Assembly: GCA_003477185.1 (NCBI GenBank)
Contig: DMTJ01000497.1
Location: 1-7,596 of the forward strand
DNA: 7,596 bases
Reading direction: 5' to 3'
From: Lentisphaeria bacterium
GTDB taxonomy: Bacteria > Verrucomicrobiota > Lentisphaeria > JABSQK01 > UBA12247
The position numbers and the translations under genes were made by a program. Below, in pieces: positions 1 to 6,274 of this stretch (positions within the stretch are counted from its first letter, which is position 1; each line of letters begins with the position of its first letter). Under the pieces are notes generated by a model. That model ran no database searches and was not told where the DNA came from. It saw nothing but the letters and a program-made list of their open reading frames with translations.

Positions 1-1893
1 GTGGCCGCGGCTGTGCCGGCCTTGGCACTTGCGGACCCCGCAGAAAACGCACGAAGATGCGCAGAATTGACAGCGCAGGCGCACCAGAACGGCGCTGCGC
101 TCGTCGTCTTTCCTGAATGTGCCCTGACCGGCTATACCTGCGCAGACCTGTTCGACTCCAGTACGCTGCAAGACGCAGCCGTGGACGGGCTGCACGCCTA
201 CTGCGCCGCCACCAGCACCTACGACATCATCACTGCCATTGGCCTGCCGCTGCTGGCCAACGGCCGCCTCTACAACTGCGCGGTCGTTACCCGCCGGGGA
301 GAAATCCTGGGCGTGGTCCCAAAATCCTTCCTCCCTGTCTACCGCGAATTCTACGAGCCGCGCTGGTTCGAGTCCGGTGCCGACATTCGCAACCGAACCA
401 TCCGTATCGGCAAGATTGCCGACGTGCCCTTTGGTGTGGACCTGCTCTTCGAGACCGACGATTGGTCCTTCGGCATCGAGCTCTGCGAAGACCTCTGGAA
501 CGTGATCCCGCCGAGCAGCGCCCAGGCGCTCGCGGGTGCGACCGTGCTCTTGAATCTCTCGGCCAGCCACGAACTGGTCGCCAAGTCCGAGTACCGGCGC
601 CAGCTTGTGACGGGCCAGAGCGCGCGCTGCATCGCGGCCTACGTCTACGCCTCCAGCGGAGTCGGGGAATCCACCACCGACCTCGTCTTCGGAGGCCATG
701 CCATGATCGCCGAAAACGGTGCGATCCTAGCCCAGAACACCCGGTTTCAGCGTGAGGCAGATCTGCTCTGTGCAGACATCGACTGTGCCCGGCTCGCTGC
801 CATTCGTCGCACCGAAAGCTCCTTCGCTGCCAATCAAGAGCCCGTTGTGCGGCGGATTGCCGTCGGCCCCGTCGCTGGTGTCAGCTCGGAAAACCTGCAG
901 CGCCGCATCGATCCCGCGCCCTTTGTGCCAAGCGACCCCATCCAGCGCGAAACCCGCTGCCAGGAAATCTTCAGCATCCAGAGCGCAGGCCTCGCCCGGC
1001 GCCTTTCGCATACCGGCTGCAAACGCCTGGTCATCGGCGTCTCCGGCGGGTTGGACTCCACCCTCGCCATACTCGTCGCCCATCGCACGCTTGAGCAACT
1101 CAAGCTTCCAGCGGAAAACCTGATCGCCGTCACCATGCCTGGCTTTGGCACCAGCTCTCGCACCTACGATAACGCCGTTGAGCTCTGCAACGGGCTGCGG
1201 GCAGATCTGCGCGAGATCGACATCACCGCCGCCTGTCGCCAACACTTCCGCGACATCGGTCACGACCCCGACGTCCACGACGTCACCTACGAGAATGTCC
1301 AGGCGCGCGAGCGCACCCAACTGCTGATGGACATCGCAAATCGCGAGGGCGCGCTTGTCGTCGGCACTGGCGACCTGTCCGAGATTGCCCTTGGTTGGTG
1401 CACCTACAACGGCGATCACATGTCGATGTACGCCGTAAACACCAGCGTCCCCAAGACTCTCATCCAGTACGTCATTTGTTGGGAAGCCGACCGGGAATCT
1501 GCGGAAACCGCAGCCACCCTACGCGACATCCTCGACACCCCAATCAGTCCGGAACTCCTGCCCCCGGATCCCGACGGGGAGATTGCCCAGCGGACCGAAG
1601 ACGTCATTGGCCCCTACGCCCTCCACGATTTTTTCCTCTACCACGCCCAAAAGTACGGCGCTTCTCCGGACAAGATCCAGATGTTAGCCAGCCACGCCTT
1701 CGCCGGGCGCTACGAAAATGCGGACATCGCAAAATGGCTTGCTGTCTTTTTCCGGCGTTTTTTTTCGCAGCAGTTCAAGCGCAGCTGCATGCCTGACGGC
1801 CCCAAGGTCGGTGGCATCAGTCTCTCGCCTCGCGGCGACTGGCGCATGCCCTCCGACGCCCGCGCTACTGCCTGGCAGGAGCCTTCATCGTAG
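1..1893 (+). CDS. nadE: Glutamine-dependent NAD+ synthase (5' end cut by window edge)
   Basis: This cytosolic enzyme makes NAD+ from nicotinic acid adenine dinucleotide, ATP and glutamine, the last step of NAD synthesis. The 630 visible residues hold an N-terminal nitrilase-type glutaminase domain (about 1-290) and a C-terminal synthetase domain (about 320-600). The glutaminase triad is visible: Glu39 in VVFPECALTGY, Lys108 in VVPKSF and Cys162 in ELCEDLW. The synthetase PP-loop is SGGLDS near residue 349, followed by VGTGDLSEIALGW and YAVNTSVPKT. This is the long Mycobacterium-type form of about 640-680 aa, not the short ammonia-dependent form. The gtg at position 1 is probably an internal valine of the first beta strand, because the family normally has roughly 10-15 residues before it; the true start lies upstream. 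The gene ends at a TAG, followed by a palindrome-rich gap. Identity is very secure; only the start is missing. Confidence 0.96.
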   Translation: MAAAVPALALADPAENARRCAELTAQAHQNGAALVVFPECALTGYTCADLFDSSTLQDAAVDGLHAYCAATSTYDIITAIGLPLLANGRLYNCAVVTRRGEILGVVPKSFLPVYREFYEPRWFESGADIRNRTIRIGKIADVPFGVDLLFETDDWSFGIELCEDLWNVIPPSSAQALAGATVLLNLSASHELVAKSEYRRQLVTGQSARCIAAYVYASSGVGESTTDLVFGGHAMIAENGAILAQNTRFQREADLLCADIDCARLAAIRRTESSFAANQEPVVRRIAVGPVAGVSSENLQRRIDPAPFVPSDPIQRETRCQEIFSIQSAGLARRLSHTGCKRLVIGVSGGLDSTLAILVAHRTLEQLKLPAENLIAVTMPGFGTSSRTYDNAVELCNGLRADLREIDITAACRQHFRDIGHDPDVHDVTYENVQARERTQLLMDIANREGALVVGTGDLSEIALGWCTYNGDHMSMYAVNTSVPKTLIQYVICWEADRESAETAATLRDILDTPISPELLPPDPDGEIAQRTEDVIGPYALHDFFLYHAQKYGASPDKIQMLASHAFAGRYENADIAKWLAVFFRRFFSQQFKRSCMPDGPKVGGISLSPRGDWRMPSDARATAWQEPSS

Positions 1894-1936
1894 TGGTTTA
1901 GGGAATAAGATTCTGTGGCGGAAACTGTTCGAAAAT

Positions 1937-1981
1937 CGACTCGAGTCGGTTCCCATCGATAGCAGTCGACTCGAGTCGACT
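1937..1981. repeat. Symmetric palindrome array downstream of nadE
   Basis: Two copies of the 12-bp perfect palindrome CGACTCGAGTCG lie at 1937-1948 and 1967-1978. The second is part of an 18-bp perfect palindrome, AGTCGACTCGAGTCGACT (1964-1981). Their centres are exactly 30 bp apart, and a third palindrome, ATCGAT (1955-1960), sits exactly midway. The 18-bp copy can also form a 7-bp stem with a TCGA loop, followed by TATTTGTG, so it may act as a weak terminator for nadE. The even spacing would equally suit a dimeric DNA-binding protein on one face of the helix (30 bp is close to three turns). Function is inferred; the repeats themselves are plain. Confidence 0.85.
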
Positions 1982-2003
1982 TATTTGTGCCCGTTCATCC
2001 ATT

Positions 2004-2017
2004 CGCCTCAGGAGGCG
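2004..2017 (+). promoter_or_regulatory. Small hairpin covering a perfect Shine-Dalgarno
   Basis: CGCCT (2004-2008) can pair with AGGCG (2013-2017) around a CAGG loop. The hairpin contains AGGAGG (2010-2015), a perfect Shine-Dalgarno placed 7 nt before an ATG at 2023. Folding would hide the ribosome site. Whether it is transcribed is unknown; it could be chance. Confidence 0.3.
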
Positions 2018-2022
2018 TGCTG

Positions 2023-2046
2023 ATGGCGCTCAGTTTCTCAGGTTGA
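2023..2046 (+). CDS. Possible 7-codon leader ORF (MALSFSG)
   Basis: ATG at 2023 opens a 7-codon reading frame, MALSFSG, ending in TGA at 2044-2046. Its only support is the perfect AGGAGG 7 nt upstream, the best Shine-Dalgarno in the window, which also lies in a small hairpin. The peptide has no run of one amino acid as in classical attenuation leaders. It lies 65 nt before the lipoprotein gene, on the same strand. It could be a leader peptide, a remnant of a decayed gene, or chance. Confidence 0.18.
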   Translation: MALSFSG

Positions 2047-2070
2047 AAAGTTCATCCGGGTGTGCACTAT
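2043..2070 (+). promoter_or_regulatory. Possible promoter for the lipoprotein gene
   Basis: TTGAAA (2043-2048) matches the -35 consensus at five of six positions. CACTAT (2065-2070) follows after 16 bp as a weak -10. This would start a transcript near 2077, with about 35 nt before the ATG at 2112. A better-looking TATAAA at 2092-2097 is too close: its start point would fall inside the gene's own GGAG ribosome site. Confidence 0.25.
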
Positions 2071-2111
2071 CTGGAAAGCGGGTTGATGTGTTATAAAAGA
2101 TCGGAGAAGTA

Positions 2112-2540
2112 ATGAAGGCTGTCGCCATTTTCAGGGTTCTATTTCTTGTTGCGTCGTGCGGTAAGGATTCCAAGGAGAAGAGCGCGCGCAAGTCGGAGCT
2201 AACGACCGAGCGTCGCGCTCCAAAACCGATCAAGCCCAACAATAGGCAGACGCTGCACCCGGACGTTTTAGCATTTTGTCAGACTTCTCGTGACACGGTC
2301 AGCGAGTTTAAGAGGGTCGTGGAGCGGGATTCAAAATTCTACAGCTCTGGCTCTAAGAAGGAGGCAGAGGGATTGGGCACCCTGATGGGAAGCGTCGCGG
2401 CGGCACTTGTAGAGTATGATCTGAAGTCTGCCAAGGACCGCGCCCAAAAGGCGTTGGATAAGATGATCGATATTCCAGAGCTCAAGGAGCGGGCGGACAG
2501 AATAACCGGCGTTCTTGAGGGCATCATCGCAGCCGAGTAG
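2112..2540 (+). CDS. Small probable lipoprotein, function unknown
   Basis: I do not recognise this 142-aa protein. The N-terminus MKAVAIFRVLFLVASC reads as a short lipoprotein signal, with a VASC lipobox that would place the lipid on Cys16. An arginine at position 8 interrupts the hydrophobic stretch, so the signal is weaker than usual. Residues about 17-48 are rich in Lys, Arg, Ser and Pro and look disordered. The rest looks helical and amphipathic, with many Lys and Glu and one further Cys near residue 56. If exported it would be anchored to a membrane; a cytoplasmic protein is the alternative. GGAG at 2103-2106 supports the ATG at 2112. Codon use differs from the neighbours: AGG, CTA, TTA and TTT occur and G+C is lower by eye, which suggests a lineage-specific or acquired gene. 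A hairpin follows the stop directly. Confidence 0.7.
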   Translation: MKAVAIFRVLFLVASCGKDSKEKSARKSELTTERRAPKPIKPNNRQTLHPDVLAFCQTSRDTVSEFKRVVERDSKFYSSGSKKEAEGLGTLMGSVAAALVEYDLKSAKDRAQKALDKMIDIPELKERADRITGVLEGIIAAE

Positions 2541-2541
2541 C

Positions 2542-2566
2542 GGTGCCTTTTGTCGACGACGGCACC
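2542..2566 (+). terminator. Stem-loop directly after the lipoprotein gene
   Basis: GGTGCC (2542-2547) pairs perfectly with GGCACC (2561-2566) across a 13-nt loop, starting one base after the stop codon. There is no clean T-run after it (ATGGTTTACG follows), so termination would be weak. The loop contains the palindrome GTCGAC. Confidence 0.3.
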
Positions 2567-2578
2567 ATGGTTTACGAT
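2550..2578 (+). promoter_or_regulatory. Possible promoter ahead of the candidate RNA
   Basis: TTGTCG (2550-2555) and TACGAT (2573-2578) are separated by the ideal 17 bp, giving a start near 2585. The matches are modest (three of six and four of six). The -35 lies in the loop of the stem-loop after the lipoprotein gene, so the two readings compete. It is listed because it sits correctly to drive the folded region at 2623-2810. Confidence 0.2.
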
Positions 2579-2622
2579 TCGGAGGCTGACTTGCCACAGC
2601 TGTGACACACCCCGGGTAAGAA

Positions 2623-2810
2623 GATCCCGATGGGCCGGCCGCTGAGGTCTTTTGGGGGATGTCTGCTAGTCTCTCAAAGCCGAGACGCGTTGAGATTCGG
2701 TCGATGGGCAGGAACCAACAAGTAGTCGCGGCGTCATGCGGCCCCGTGATGCGACGAAGGCAACGGTTGAACCTGTGCAGCCCTTTGGGGCGCCCGGCCG
2801 GTGGGCAATC
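2623..2810 (+). ncRNA. Candidate structured RNA of about 190 nt, class unknown
   Basis: This gene-free stretch folds by hand into a closed structure. The two ends form a closing stem: GCCGGCCG (2634-2641) with CGGCCGGT (2795-2802), then CCC (2626-2628) with GGG (2803-2805), then GAT (2623-2625) with ATC (2808-2810), with small bulges between. Inside are GTCTC/GAGAC (2669-2673 with 2682-2686), an 11-bp hairpin with a 3-nt bulge (2725-2755), and GCCC/GGGC (2780-2783 with 2788-2791). Three pairs, including two in the 2725-2755 hairpin, are G-U on the plus strand and would be A-C mismatches on the minus strand, which favours plus. The size, the long closing stem and a 3' part containing TGCGACGA and TTGAACC loosely recall 6S RNA, but I cannot confirm this. 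No T-run terminator follows. G+C-rich DNA gives such pairings by chance. Confidence 0.3.
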
Positions 2811-2970
2811 CTTGGAACGCGAGCTCATCCTGCTGTGGTAGAATGGTAGGCTCGCTGGTGCCACTAGACGAACGCCGGGCTTTGCTGTGCTTACGTGCCA
2901 TGCGGCCGATCTGCGAACCCCGCGCCGCGCACACCCGCCAGCGGTGGGCCTGGGCGTGGGAGTTGGGGAA
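2811..2970. other. Remaining intergenic DNA between the convergent blocks
   Basis: No gene is visible here. The only signal is TGGTAGAAT (2836-2844), an extended -10 element (TGn plus five of six -10 bases) on the plus strand. There is no fitting -35: TTGGAA at 2812-2817 is 21 bp away. If used, transcription would run antisense into the methyltransferase gene. I found no convincing minus-strand terminator for the block ending at 2971. Confidence 0.4.
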
Positions 2971-3657
2971 TTATGCCGGCGGGGCGCCAGCGGTCTCAGC
3001 GGAAGAGCGGGCGACGACGGCCAGCCAGGGTTGTTGGGCGCGAGGCTTGCCAGCCGGGCGATAGTAGTGCTCGACGATCTCGAAGCCTGCAGCGATCAGT
3101 AAGTCGGAATACGCCGGGAATTCCATGTAGTTCGCGTAGCGACTGCCATCCCAGCTCTCGCCGTTGCCGCGTGGGTTGGAGAAGAATAAGACGCCGCCAG
3201 GTTTGAGCGTGGCCTGGAGCTCGCGGAGGACACGGTGGAGCTCTGCTGGCGGTACGTGGAACAACGCGGCGTTGGCAAAGATGCCGTCGAAATGCGCTGC
3301 TGGAAGATCCAGAGCGAGGAAGTCCTGGTGCCAAACCTGGCAGGTTGCGAACTCCGTAGCCATGCGCACGAAGGACTCACAGCCATCAAGCCCGATCGCG
3401 GTGTGGCCGAGATCGCTGAAGTAGCGCAGGTCGCGTCCGGGACCGCAGCCGAGGTCAAGCAGAGTCAGGCCTGGGCGGTCGGGCAGGGCGGCCAAGAAGT
3501 GCTGGTAGTTCTGGCTGACGTCGTGGTCGCGGGTTCCTTCCCAAAACTGCAGAGCCAAGCGCTCGTAGTGGTCGATGGTGCCAGCGAGCATGGCGCGTTG
3601 GTCGGCGCTGCCAGAATGCATCGGGCCGTGGCCAAAGTTTCCGCGGAAGTCGCTCAC
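2971..3657 (-). CDS. Class I SAM-dependent methyltransferase, substrate unknown
   Basis: This 228-aa cytosolic protein has a Rossmann-type methyltransferase fold. The SAM-binding motif I is LLDLGCGPGRDL (about residues 66-77), followed by the acidic end of strand 2 in GLDG (about 89-92), QDF at about 111-113, and the post-motif FDGIFANAALFHVP. LKPGGVLFFSNPRG (about 151-164) is the usual strand-5 region. FWEGTRDHDVSQNY near residue 38 marks a widespread family annotated only as methyltransferase; I know no proven substrate. It starts with GTG, sharing the bases GTGA with the prmC stop, so translation probably couples to prmC. No Shine-Dalgarno is visible. An ATG 12 codons in (codon at 3619-3621) is an alternative start that loses no conserved region. 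The tail after about residue 216 is Ala/Pro-rich and probably disordered. Being last in the block suggests, but does not show, a link to translation. Confidence 0.9.
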   Translation of the reverse strand: MSDFRGNFGHGPMHSGSADQRAMLAGTIDHYERLALQFWEGTRDHDVSQNYQHFLAALPDRPGLTLLDLGCGPGRDLRYFSDLGHTAIGLDGCESFVRMATEFATCQVWHQDFLALDLPAAHFDGIFANAALFHVPPAELHRVLRELQATLKPGGVLFFSNPRGNGESWDGSRYANYMEFPAYSDLLIAAGFEIVEHYYRPAGKPRAQQPWLAVVARSSAETAGAPPA

Positions 3658-4517
3658 GCGCCGTGCTTGGCGAGCAGGACGCGATCGCGACCGGTGTAGT
3701 CTTGCTCGACACTGACGTCGCGCCAGCCTTGGGCCTCAAATGCGGACTTAGCAATGCTTCCTTGGCCGGAACCAATCTCGCTGAGCAACCAGCCATCGGG
3801 TTCAAGATAGGCCTTGCCTTCGGCGGCTATGCGTGTGAGCAGGTTCATGCCGTCGGGACCAGATTCGAGGGCGAGCGCGGGCTCCCACTCGCGAATGTGG
3901 GTGGGCAGCCGGCTATACTCGTCGGCGGTAACGTAGGGCGGATTGGTGGTGATGAGGGTGAAGGTGCGGCCCGCAACGGGAGCGAAGAGGTCGCCCTCGA
4001 GCAACTCGACGTCGGCCTCGAGCGAGGCACGGTTTTTCTCGGCCCAGACTAGCGCCTCGGGCGAAAGGTCTACGGCCACGAAGGGGCCATCCTCCTGCCG
4101 GGCATGCCAGAGCGAGAGGATGACGGCACCGCTGCCGGTGCAGAGGTCGAGCACGGGCCCACCCTCGTAGAGGGCAAGGGCGCGGTCAACCAGCCGCTCG
4201 GTCTCTGGCCGCGGGATCAGCACGCCGCTTCCGACGGCAAGCTCGATCTCGTAGAACCCGGCCTTTCCAGTGATGTACTGGACGGGCTCGCCGCGCACGC
4301 GACGCTTGAGCACCTCGCGAATAGGCCCCAATGATTCGTCGGTGAGCGGCTTGTCGAACTGCAGATATAGGGCGATTCGGTCGAGATCGAGCGCGTGCGC
4401 GACGAGCAGCTCGGCTTCCACCCGCGGGCTGTCGATGCCTTTGCCACCGAGGTAGTCGGCCGACTTGCGCAGGATGGAGAGCAGGTCAGGCACGGTCTTC
4501 GGTTTCTGAGATGGCAA
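3654..4517 (-). CDS. prmC: Peptide chain release factor N5-glutamine methyltransferase
   Basis: PrmC (HemK) uses SAM to methylate the glutamine of the GGQ motif in release factors RF1 and RF2, which raises termination efficiency. The 287 residues match the family size (277 in E. coli). An N-terminal helical domain (about 1-80) leads into [14 protein letters not shown] and VLIPRPETE. The SAM motif is LDLCTGSGA (about 123-131), and the catalytic NPPY is at about 192-195. The longest frame begins with TTG at 4515-4517 and overlaps aspS by 32 nt. A GTG at 4491-4493 would shorten the protein by 8 residues and reduce the overlap to 8 nt. Neither has a good Shine-Dalgarno. I keep the longer form because relatives usually carry a few residues before the TV..LL segment. 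The stop overlaps the next gene by 4 nt. Translation is probably coupled to aspS. Confidence 0.95.
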   Translation of the reverse strand: MPSQKPKTVPDLLSILRKSADYLGGKGIDSPRVEAELLVAHALDLDRIALYLQFDKPLTDESLGPIREVLKRRVRGEPVQYITGKAGFYEIELAVGSGVLIPRPETERLVDRALALYEGGPVLDLCTGSGAVILSLWHARQEDGPFVAVDLSPEALVWAEKNRASLEADVELLEGDLFAPVAGRTFTLITTNPPYVTADEYSRLPTHIREWEPALALESGPDGMNLLTRIAAEGKAYLEPDGWLLSEIGSGQGSIAKSAFEAQGWRDVSVEQDYTGRDRVLLAKHGA

Positions 4518-6261
4518 TGCCCAATTCTTTGAGCTGATGCGCGTCGATGTCGCTGGGCGAATCGGTCATCAGGCACGCAGAGCGATTGGTCTTCGGGAAG
4601 GCGATCACGTCACGAATGGAAGTGGCGCCAACGAGTAGCATAACCAGCCGATCCAGACCCAGGGCAAGGCCACCGTGTGGCGGTGCACCCATGGCGAGGG
4701 CTTCGAGCAGATGGCCGAAGCGGAGCTTGGCTTCTTCGGCGTCAATGCCGAGCAAGCCGAACACCTTGGCTTGGAGGTCGGTGTCATGGATCCGAATGGA
4801 GCCACCACCGATTTCGACGCCGTTCATGACGCAGTCATAGGCTTCGGCCCGAACTTCGCCGGGCGCGTCGTCGAGCTTGTGCAGGTCTTCGGGAAGCGGG
4901 CTGGTGAAGGGATGATGCATGGCGTGCCAGCGCTCTTCGCCTTCGTCGTAGGCCAGGAGTGGAAACTCGTTGACCCAGAGTAGGTTGTAGCAATCGCTCG
5001 GGATGAGGTTTGCGAACTCCGCAATTGCCAGACGCAGGCGGCCGAGGGAGTCGGCCGTGGTGGCAAAGCTGTCCGCGACGATGCAGATGACGTCTCCGGG
5101 CTGGCCGCCACAGGCATCGACGATCTCTTTGAGGCCAGCTTCGTCGAAGAACTTGGCGATGGGGGACTTGAAGGAACCATCGGGCTCGATCTTGATGTGA
5201 GCGAGGCCTTTGGCCTTCATCAGCCGGACTTCGTCCTGCCAACCATCAAGAATCTTGCGTGATGCGGCCGGGGCCTGGCCCTTGGCGTTGATGGCCATGA
5301 CCACGCCGCCATTGGCGACTGCGCCGCTGAAGACTTTGAAGCCGCAGTCTTTGACGATCTCGGAGAGGTCGACGAGCTCGAGGCCAAACCGGGTGTCGGG
5401 CTTGTCGGAGCCGAAGCGCCGCATGGCGTCGGCGTAGCTCATCCGGGGAAAGGGCGTCGGCACCTCGACATTGCAGAAGGTCTTCAGCAGCTTGGCCATG
5501 AGGCCTTCGATTATCTCGAAGAGGTCGTCCGGCTCGGCGAAGGACATCTCGACATCGACCTGGGTGAACTCTGGCTGACGATCGGCACGCAGGTCCTCGT
5601 CCCGGAAGCACTTGGCGATCTGGAAGTAGCGCTCGATGCCAGCGACCATCAGGATCTGTTTGTACTGCTGGGGAGCCTGCGGCAAGGCAAAGAATTGCCC
5701 GGGGAAGACGCGGCTGGGGACGAGGTAGTCACGGGCACCTTCGGGGGTGCTCTTACTGAGAATCGGGGTTTCGACTTCGATGAAGCCAGCCTCGTCGAAG
5801 TGGTCACGCGCGATCTTTGTGATCTGGTGGCGATCGCGCATGTGTTGCCCGAGCTCGGAGCGACGCATCTCGATGTAGCGATAGCGCAGGCGCATGTCTT
5901 CGCTGGTGTTCTCGTCGTGGATATTATAGGGAAGGGGCAAGCAACGGTTCTCGACGACCAGGGAGCTAGCGCGCACCTCGATCTGACCAGTGTCGCGGTC
6001 ACTATTTGCCATGTCTGCGGGGCGCTTGATGACTGAGCCGGTGAAGGTCAGGACCCAGTCCTCGCGGACGGCCTTGCTGGCCTCGGCGGCTTCCGCGCAT
6101 TCATCAGGGTCTATGACTACCTGGGTAATGCCCTCGCGGTCGCGAAGGTCAATAAAAACTAGGGCACCAAAATTTCGTCGGCTGTTTACCCAGCCAGTAA
6201 GTGTCACGGATTGGCCGGCGTGTTCCGCGCGCAGCTCTCCGCATGTATGTGTGCGTTTCAT
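4486..6261 (-). CDS. aspS: Aspartate--tRNA ligase
   Basis: AspRS activates aspartate with ATP and loads it onto tRNA-Asp in the cytosol. The 591-aa length is normal for the bacterial type. The order is an OB-fold anticodon domain (about 1-105, GWVNSRR and FIDLRDREG), the class II core with motif 1 near FIEVETPIL (about 160-168), motif 2 [20 protein letters not shown] (about 219-238), the bacterial GAD insertion (about 285-425), and motif 3 [13 protein letters not shown] (531-543). All expected elements are present. The ATG at 6259-6261 lies 13 nt after the hisS stop. GAGG overlapping that stop (6273-6276) and GGA at 6268-6270 can serve as ribosome site, so the two are probably one transcript. 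Phe31 sits where I recall Leu in E. coli and His in nondiscriminating enzymes, so strict or relaxed tRNA-Asn specificity cannot be read from it. Confidence 0.97.
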   Translation of the reverse strand: MKRTHTCGELRAEHAGQSVTLTGWVNSRRNFGALVFIDLRDREGITQVVIDPDECAEAAEASKAVREDWVLTFTGSVIKRPADMANSDRDTGQIEVRASSLVVENRCLPLPYNIHDENTSEDMRLRYRYIEMRRSELGQHMRDRHQITKIARDHFDEAGFIEVETPILSKSTPEGARDYLVPSRVFPGQFFALPQAPQQYKQILMVAGIERYFQIAKCFRDEDLRADRQPEFTQVDVEMSFAEPDDLFEIIEGLMAKLLKTFCNVEVPTPFPRMSYADAMRRFGSDKPDTRFGLELVDLSEIVKDCGFKVFSGAVANGGVVMAINAKGQAPAASRKILDGWQDEVRLMKAKGLAHIKIEPDGSFKSPIAKFFDEAGLKEIVDACGGQPGDVICIVADSFATTADSLGRLRLAIAEFANLIPSDCYNLLWVNEFPLLAYDEGEERWHAMHHPFTSPLPEDLHKLDDAPGEVRAEAYDCVMNGVEIGGGSIRIHDTDLQAKVFGLLGIDAEEAKLRFGHLLEALAMGAPPHGGLALGLDRLVMLLVGATSIRDVIAFPKTNRSACLMTDSPSDIDAHQLKELGIAISETEDRA

Positions 6262-6274
6262 GCTCTATCCATCC

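Noticed and set aside
727..1419. 230-aa minus-strand open frame inside nadE
   Set aside because: It is antisense to strongly conserved NadE motifs; its Gly/Ala/Val-rich sequence is typical of the shadow of a G+C-rich gene.
1937..1981. Cloning-vector polylinker, because XhoI, SalI and ClaI-type sites cluster
   Set aside because: The order and spacers do not match a polylinker I know, no vector sequence flanks it, and the symmetry with equal 15-bp steps is better explained as a natural palindrome array.
2092..2097. TATAAA as the -10 box of the lipoprotein gene
   Set aside because: It lies only 14 nt before the ATG, so the transcript would start inside the ribosome site, and no -35 fits at 16-18 bp.
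2331..2864. 177-aa minus-strand open frame
   Set aside because: It overlaps the lipoprotein gene and the folded region, has low-complexity Arg/Pro/Ser-rich composition and shows no family motif.
2831..2880. tRNA-like string (GGTAGAATGGTAGG)
   Set aside because: It resembles part of a D-arm, but no acceptor stem, anticodon arm or TTC loop can be built around it.
2932..2948. Hairpin CACCCGC-CA-GCGGTGG as terminator of the minus-strand block
   Set aside because: The loop would have only two bases, a bulge is needed, and no T-run follows on the minus strand.
3235..3699. 154-aa plus-strand open frame over the methyltransferase
   Set aside because: It is antisense to a clear SAM-binding domain and has no motif of its own.
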